The position numbers and the translations under genes were made by a program. A DNA stretch of 64,000 nucleotides, from the NCBI RefSeq assembly GCF_009733535.1, contig NZ_SMMI01000004.1:460872-524871 (forward strand), given 5' to 3'. The notes beneath the pieces are model-generated. The model saw only the letters and a list, made by a program, of their open reading frames with translations. It did not search any database and had not been told where the DNA came from. Shown here piece after piece: positions 60,135 to 64,000 of this stretch. Source of the DNA: Sphingobacterium endophyticum (GTDB taxonomy: Bacteria; Bacteroidota; Bacteroidia; Sphingobacteriales; Sphingobacteriaceae). Position 1 is the stretch's first letter; every line of letters starts with the position of its first letter.

Positions 60135-63100
60135 TTATAGGCTAAATCTTACACTTCCACCAATTGTTCTTGGAGTTGGGCTAAATCCAAATTCCAATCC
60201 CCTGGCATTACTGATTCCCAATAAGTTCTGCTCTGGATCAAGATGCGGGAAATTCGGAGAATAGGTCCATAAATTCCTTCCGTACACGGAAACCGTAACT
60301 CCTTTTATAAATTTCTGCCCCTCAAAAATCCTAGCCGGTAATTTATAGGTAAAATTAGCCTCTCTTAATTTCACAAATGTGGCATCTAAAACGTACCCTT
60401 CCCATGCTACATATTTACCTTGCAAACTATAATATTGCTGTGCCGTTACATGAGTTGTGTTGGTTGTTCCATCCTCATAAACTCCTTCAAATAAATACGG
60501 TTTTGCAACTTCTCCTGATCCGTCGATTCGTTCAAATTCCGCGGTTTCCTTTGCAACTCCCTGAATCCTCAAGTCACCGATGGTTCTTGACATGATATCG
60601 CCTTTATATTTAAAGTCAAATAAGAAGGATAATGAGAAATCTTTATAATTCAAATCATTGGTCCAACCTAAATTAAATTTAGGGTTCGGATTTCCAACTT
60701 TCTGAACATTTGTCGTAGGTTTAGGTAGACCATTGGCATTGACAATCATTCGGCCCATATCGTCGCGTTGATATGCATTTGACCAAATTTGACCATATTC
60801 CTCACCTGCAACCAAACGAACGTTTGGCGATGTAAATCCTCCAATCGAAATATTGTTCACACCAGGAGCAAGCTCTTCCACAATAGATTTAAACTTGGTG
60901 AAATTGAAGCCTGAACGCCAAGTAAAGTTTTCCTTTTGAACCGGAACTAAATTTAACATCATCTCTATACCTTTGGTGGATAAACTACCCGCATTCGTTA
61001 CTACAGAGGTATATCCCGAAGATGATGGTGCCGGAACAGCAAAAATTAGATTACGTGTATCTCTTTTATAAACCGATCCCTCAAAACTAATTCTTCCACT
61101 ATAGAATGATAACTCCGTACCCAATTCGTATTCTCTCGTAAATTCAGGTTGAAGATCAACATTTCCCGCACTATTATTCAAGGTGTAACCTGCTAATCCA
61201 TTAAAAGGAAAGCTTACTAAAGTCGATACAAAACCGTCGGATGCACTTGAACGACCATAATAGGTATTTGTCGCATATGGATCTGTTCCTTTACCAACCT
61301 CACCCACATTCGCCCTGATCTTAGCAGATGTCAAGACATTCGATTTCAGTTCAGGGAATGCCTCTGTTAATACAAAACTTACAGCGGCAGCTGGATAGAA
61401 GATAGAACGGTTTCCTTTCGATAAAGTCGATGAAAAATCATTCCTTGCCTTTACGTTTAAAGACAGGTATGACTTAAAGTCCATAACAACATCCGCAAAT
61501 ACTCCAATCTGTCTGTTTTCTGTAATCGTTCCGGACGTGTTAAATGTTAGAAAGTTACTTTGGTTGTCAAAATCCGGAAGAACAATACCCAATCCTGTTG
61601 ACTGAAGCGTATTTCTATTGTTAGCAATTATTTCATTTCCTACGGTTGCAATCAAATTCCAATTTTCTGAAACTTTACGATTTGCTGTTAAGGTAAAATA
61701 AGAGTTGATATTCTTCATGGAAATACTTCTATCCTGTACCCCTCCTGCTCCTGCTGAACTTGTATTTCCATTACTCCGTATTCCTTTATTGTCGAATCCT
61801 TTTGAGGTCATGCTGAAAACATCAGCTCCTACCTTTAAATCAGCAGCTAACCATGGAAGGATATCATATTTCAAATTGATGTTCCCATAAAAACGATTGA
61901 CTTCACTATTGTTCCTTACATTAGCTATGGACCATAGTGGATGATCCTCTGGAGCAAACCATAACTGATTTCCTTCGGCATCCTCAAATGGCATGTTCGT
62001 TAGATCATAACTTCTAGGTGCATAGATCCCCCTCCATAATGGGTTGGCTCCTTGGTTACCTCCTTGAGTACGATCGGATACGTTGTTGACATATGAAAAG
62101 GATGTTCCGACCTTGAATTTATCCGTCAATTGAGTGGATACATTTGCAGAAATATTATTACGCTTTAGTTCATTGTTCGGAAGAAGACCCGTTTCTAAGG
62201 TGTATCCATAAGATACGCGATAGTCAAACTTCTCTCCAGAACCAGTAAAACTTAAATCGTTAACCGAACTCACAGAATTCTTTAAGATATCACTGATGTT
62301 GTTTGGAAATGCCTGTAAATTTTCCTTATCACCGAACCAGTTTGTTACCTCTTGTCCTGCAATTTTAGGTCCCCAAGATCCTGTTACGGAATTGTTATAA
62401 TTTCCATTACTTCCTTGGGCATACTCATTCTGGAATTCAGGCATTCTTGAAACCATTCCAACTGCCGTATTTGTTCCGACAGAAACTTGATTTCTAACCC
62501 CTTTCTTGGCTTTCTTTGTCGTAATCAAGATTACGCCGGAGGCTGCACGAGAACCATATAATACCGTAGCAGCTGCGCCTTTCAGAACACTCATCGATTC
62601 GATATCTTGTGGGTTGATATCAGATATTCGGCTGGAATTGATTACCCCAGTATTTACTGAGTTTCCTCCACCTGAATTATCCAATGGTATACCATCTACG
62701 ACATACAATGGCTGGTTACTACCTGTGAAGGTAGAAAAACCACGTATGGTTATATTCGACCCAGCGAAACCACCTCCAGATCCACTTACTTGCACACCTG
62801 CCAAACGTCCCGCTAAAGCATTGGTCACGTCTGTTGTAGGTGCCTTCGCAAGCTCGTCTGCTTTTACTTCTCCAACTCCATATCCAAGGGTTTTCCTATC
62901 TCTTTGGATACCGAATGATGTTACTACCACTTCTTCAAGGTTAGATGCATCATCTTCCATTGAAATACGCATAGCGGATCCTGATACGATAGGTACTTCC
63001 TTGGTTTGGTAACTCATATGACTAATAATCAGAGTTCCGCTTGACTGAGATGATTCAAAGGAGAAAGCTCCTTTAGCATCTGTTTGCGAACCCTCATTAG

Positions 63101-63374
63101 ATCCTTTTACACGGATTGAGGCATTTTGGATAGGTTGACCTTGTCCATTCACAACAATTCCATGTACAGTTACCTGTTGGGTAGTATTAGCTAAATTATT
63201 AGAATAAAAATTAATTGAATTTGATTTCCACAAACGGTGGGGACTAGCGTCAACAGCTGTCCATAATAGCATTGAACCAGTACATAGTACCAAGCTCAAA
63301 ACGCTTTTAGGCTTAAAGGTGCTTATGTTTGGAATAAATTGGGGAATATTCCGTTTCATAATTTTAGATTTCAT
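60135..63374 (-). CDS. SusC/RagA family TonB-linked outer membrane transporter
   Basis: 1079 residues from the ATG at 63374; the ATG five codons in (MKRNIP) is equally plausible. The signal/anchor region is about 20-44, followed by a CarboxypepD_reg-like domain (about 67-140; VTVHGIVVNGQGQPIQNASI) and the TonB-box-like NLEEVVVTSFG. The plug has NALAGRLAGVQVSGSGGG and LYVVDGIPLDN, and a 22-strand barrel ends with FGFSPTPRTIGGSVRFSL. It lacks an N-terminal STN domain, so it does not signal to an ECF anti-sigma of that type. It imports the ligand captured by the SusD partner. Confidence 0.96.
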   Translation of the reverse strand: MKSKIMKRNIPQFIPNISTFKPKSVLSLVLCTGSMLLWTAVDASPHRLWKSNSINFYSNNLANTTQQVTVHGIVVNGQGQPIQNASIRVKGSNEGSQTDAKGAFSFESSQSSGTLIISHMSYQTKEVPIVSGSAMRISMEDDASNLEEVVVTSFGIQRDRKTLGYGVGEVKADELAKAPTTDVTNALAGRLAGVQVSGSGGGFAGSNITIRGFSTFTGSNQPLYVVDGIPLDNSGGGNSVNTGVINSSRISDINPQDIESMSVLKGAAATVLYGSRAASGVILITTKKAKKGVRNQVSVGTNTAVGMVSRMPEFQNEYAQGSNGNYNNSVTGSWGPKIAGQEVTNWFGDKENLQAFPNNISDILKNSVSSVNDLSFTGSGEKFDYRVSYGYTLETGLLPNNELKRNNISANVSTQLTDKFKVGTSFSYVNNVSDRTQGGNQGANPLWRGIYAPRSYDLTNMPFEDAEGNQLWFAPEDHPLWSIANVRNNSEVNRFYGNINLKYDILPWLAADLKVGADVFSMTSKGFDNKGIRSNGNTSSAGAGGVQDRSISMKNINSYFTLTANRKVSENWNLIATVGNEIIANNRNTLQSTGLGIVLPDFDNQSNFLTFNTSGTITENRQIGVFADVVMDFKSYLSLNVKARNDFSSTLSKGNRSIFYPAAAVSFVLTEAFPELKSNVLTSAKIRANVGEVGKGTDPYATNTYYGRSSASDGFVSTLVSFPFNGLAGYTLNNSAGNVDLQPEFTREYELGTELSFYSGRISFEGSVYKRDTRNLIFAVPAPSSSGYTSVVTNAGSLSTKGIEMMLNLVPVQKENFTWRSGFNFTKFKSIVEELAPGVNNISIGGFTSPNVRLVAGEEYGQIWSNAYQRDDMGRMIVNANGLPKPTTNVQKVGNPNPKFNLGWTNDLNYKDFSLSFLFDFKYKGDIMSRTIGDLRIQGVAKETAEFERIDGSGEVAKPYLFEGVYEDGTTNTTHVTAQQYYSLQGKYVAWEGYVLDATFVKLREANFTYKLPARIFEGQKFIKGVTVSVYGRNLWTYSPNFPHLDPEQNLLGISNARGLEFGFSPTPRTIGGSVRFSL

Positions 63375-63725
63375 AATTTCTGGTTTTAATTAGATGTTCG
63401 GTTTAATTAATAGATAATTAATACAATCTAAGGAGGTAGTTCAGTCATACGCATATCTCAGTAATTTGGTTAATAAAAAAATGCTATTGAAATATGATAG
63501 GAGGTTAGGCCTATCAGGTTAATTAAAGTAATTTCGGTTAATTTTTTTTCGGCCCTTCGGCTGATTGATTAAACCAATATATAAAAAAAGTAAAATCATA
63601 AAATATATGTTTCAACGATTACATGCTAGTTGCCTGAATACGTAAACGAATGGACAATATACGTTAAGAATCCACTGTAATAATTTTGAGATATGTAATG
63701 GAGTAGGTAGACGAAAGACAAAGAG

Positions 63726-63762
63726 TAGTTAGTAGTTAGTAGTTAGTAGTTAGTAGTTAGTA
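63726..63762 (+). repeat. Tandem TAGTTAG heptamers, five exact units
   Basis: Five perfect TAGTTAG copies plus a partial, preceded by AGACGAAAGACAAAG. The same two heptamer types flank the 3836-4202 gap. Confidence 0.8.
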
Positions 63763-63951
63763 TTAAGATGACTGCCAGTTGTCTATTGTCTAATGTCAAA
63801 AATAAAGTTGTATAGAATATCGGAAGAGGCCTGAATTGATGCTCCATAGTACTATAACAGCGCTAGACTGAACATATCACATCAATTACCAGAACCATAC
63901 CATCAATCACCAAACGGAACTTTATCGTTAACTAATTGGCGGAACCACAAA

Positions 63952-63969
63952 ACCGCAGAGCGGTGGCAT
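63952..63969 (+). repeat. REP-like 5-3-5 hairpin with GGCAT tail, copy 3
   Basis: ACCGC-AGA-GCGGT then GGCAT, matching the layout of the copies at 4054 and 4121 although the stem bases differ. Confidence 0.55.
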
Positions 63970-64000
63970 CCCTTACCAATAATCGGAACCATACCCTCAA

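Larger units (their letters stand above)
63375..64000. other. Non-coding repeat-bearing end of the window
   Basis: 626 bp upstream of susC hold no supported gene. After about 330 bp of unremarkable AT-rich leader come AGACAAA-type heptamers (63709-63722), five TAGTTAG units (63726-63762), the words GTCTATTGTC and TCTAATGTC (63777-63800), and near the end a 5-3-5 hairpin with GGCAT tail (63952-63969) flanked by two decaying copies of GAACCATACCMTCAA (about 63892 and 63986). The first part should contain the susC promoter, which could not be placed. Confidence 0.6.

Noticed and set aside
62506..63012. 168-codon plus-strand frame inside susC
   Set aside because: Antisense to conserved plug-domain sequence; the apparent length comes from lack of stops opposite Gly/Ser/Val-rich codons.
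63726..63762. CRISPR-like regular repeat
   Set aside because: The 7-bp units are directly tandem with no spacers and no cas genes nearby; it is a simple tandem repeat.

Overview
This AT-rich window reads as chromosomal DNA of a Bacteroidota bacterium, most likely Sphingobacteriaceae (Sphingobacterium/Pedobacter-like). The evidence is a SusC/SusD pair, many families largely restricted to Bacteroidota (DUF4252, DUF1599, DUF3943, DUF4269, the BT_3928 family), promoters of the TAnnTTTG type rather than TATAAT, few Shine-Dalgarno sites, and ECF sigma factors followed by membrane anti-sigma-like proteins. The lineage call is inference from gene content. No prophage, integrase, insertion sequence or CRISPR array was seen.

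Layout. 0-4 kb: a vWA surface protein diverges from an ECF sigma/anti-sigma pair whose second member ends in a TonB-like domain, followed by a repeat-rich gap. 4.2-23 kb: core and envelope genes: tsaD, a TamB-like giant, tex, tatA, a MATE pump, an E2 acyltransferase, cinA, an LptD-like protein, two tandem amidases and an MCE/MlaD protein. 23-28.3 kb: an S9 peptidase, creD with its winged-helix regulator and a membrane protein (two identical 19-bp palindromes frame this set), and an SMR pump. 28.7-30.3 kb: tRNA-Leu(UAG) and trigger factor. 30.3-33.5 kb: three envelope or secreted proteins of unknown role. 33.5-37 kb: a tight minus-strand run DUF4269 (nucleotidyltransferase-like), HipA-like kinase, DUF3037, cysE, cysM. 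37-41 kb: DUF1599, BT_3928-family protein, aroK, a GDPD lipoprotein and a small beta-barrel. 41-47 kb: CoA-transferase, AraC regulator with DUF1080 lipoprotein, rpsT, SPOUT methyltransferase, sucD. 46.8-49 kb: a second ECF sigma/anti-sigma locus feeding two DUF4252 proteins. 49-52.5 kb: DinB, CocE/NonD hydrolase, TraB/GumN. 52.6-63.4 kb: a five-gene minus-strand run SusC, SusD, S10 carboxypeptidase, TPR-HExxH protein, PutP. The last 0.6 kb is non-coding repeat-bearing DNA.

How parts fit together. The envelope block (TamB, LptD, amidases, MCE) covers outer-membrane assembly, LPS export, wall cleavage and lipid traffic. The last 11 kb looks like a peptide-utilisation locus: TonB-dependent import, carboxypeptidase trimming, then Na+/proline uptake. 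The cysteine genes may be co-transcribed with an uncharacterised kinase/nucleotidyltransferase set, which is the best candidate here for an undescribed system. Regulatory observations of note are the paired CreD-locus palindromes with a 44-codon small ORF between one of them and creD, an (AT)11 tract abutting a -7 promoter element, and a family of 5-3-5 hairpins ending in GRCAT found at two distant intergenic sites.
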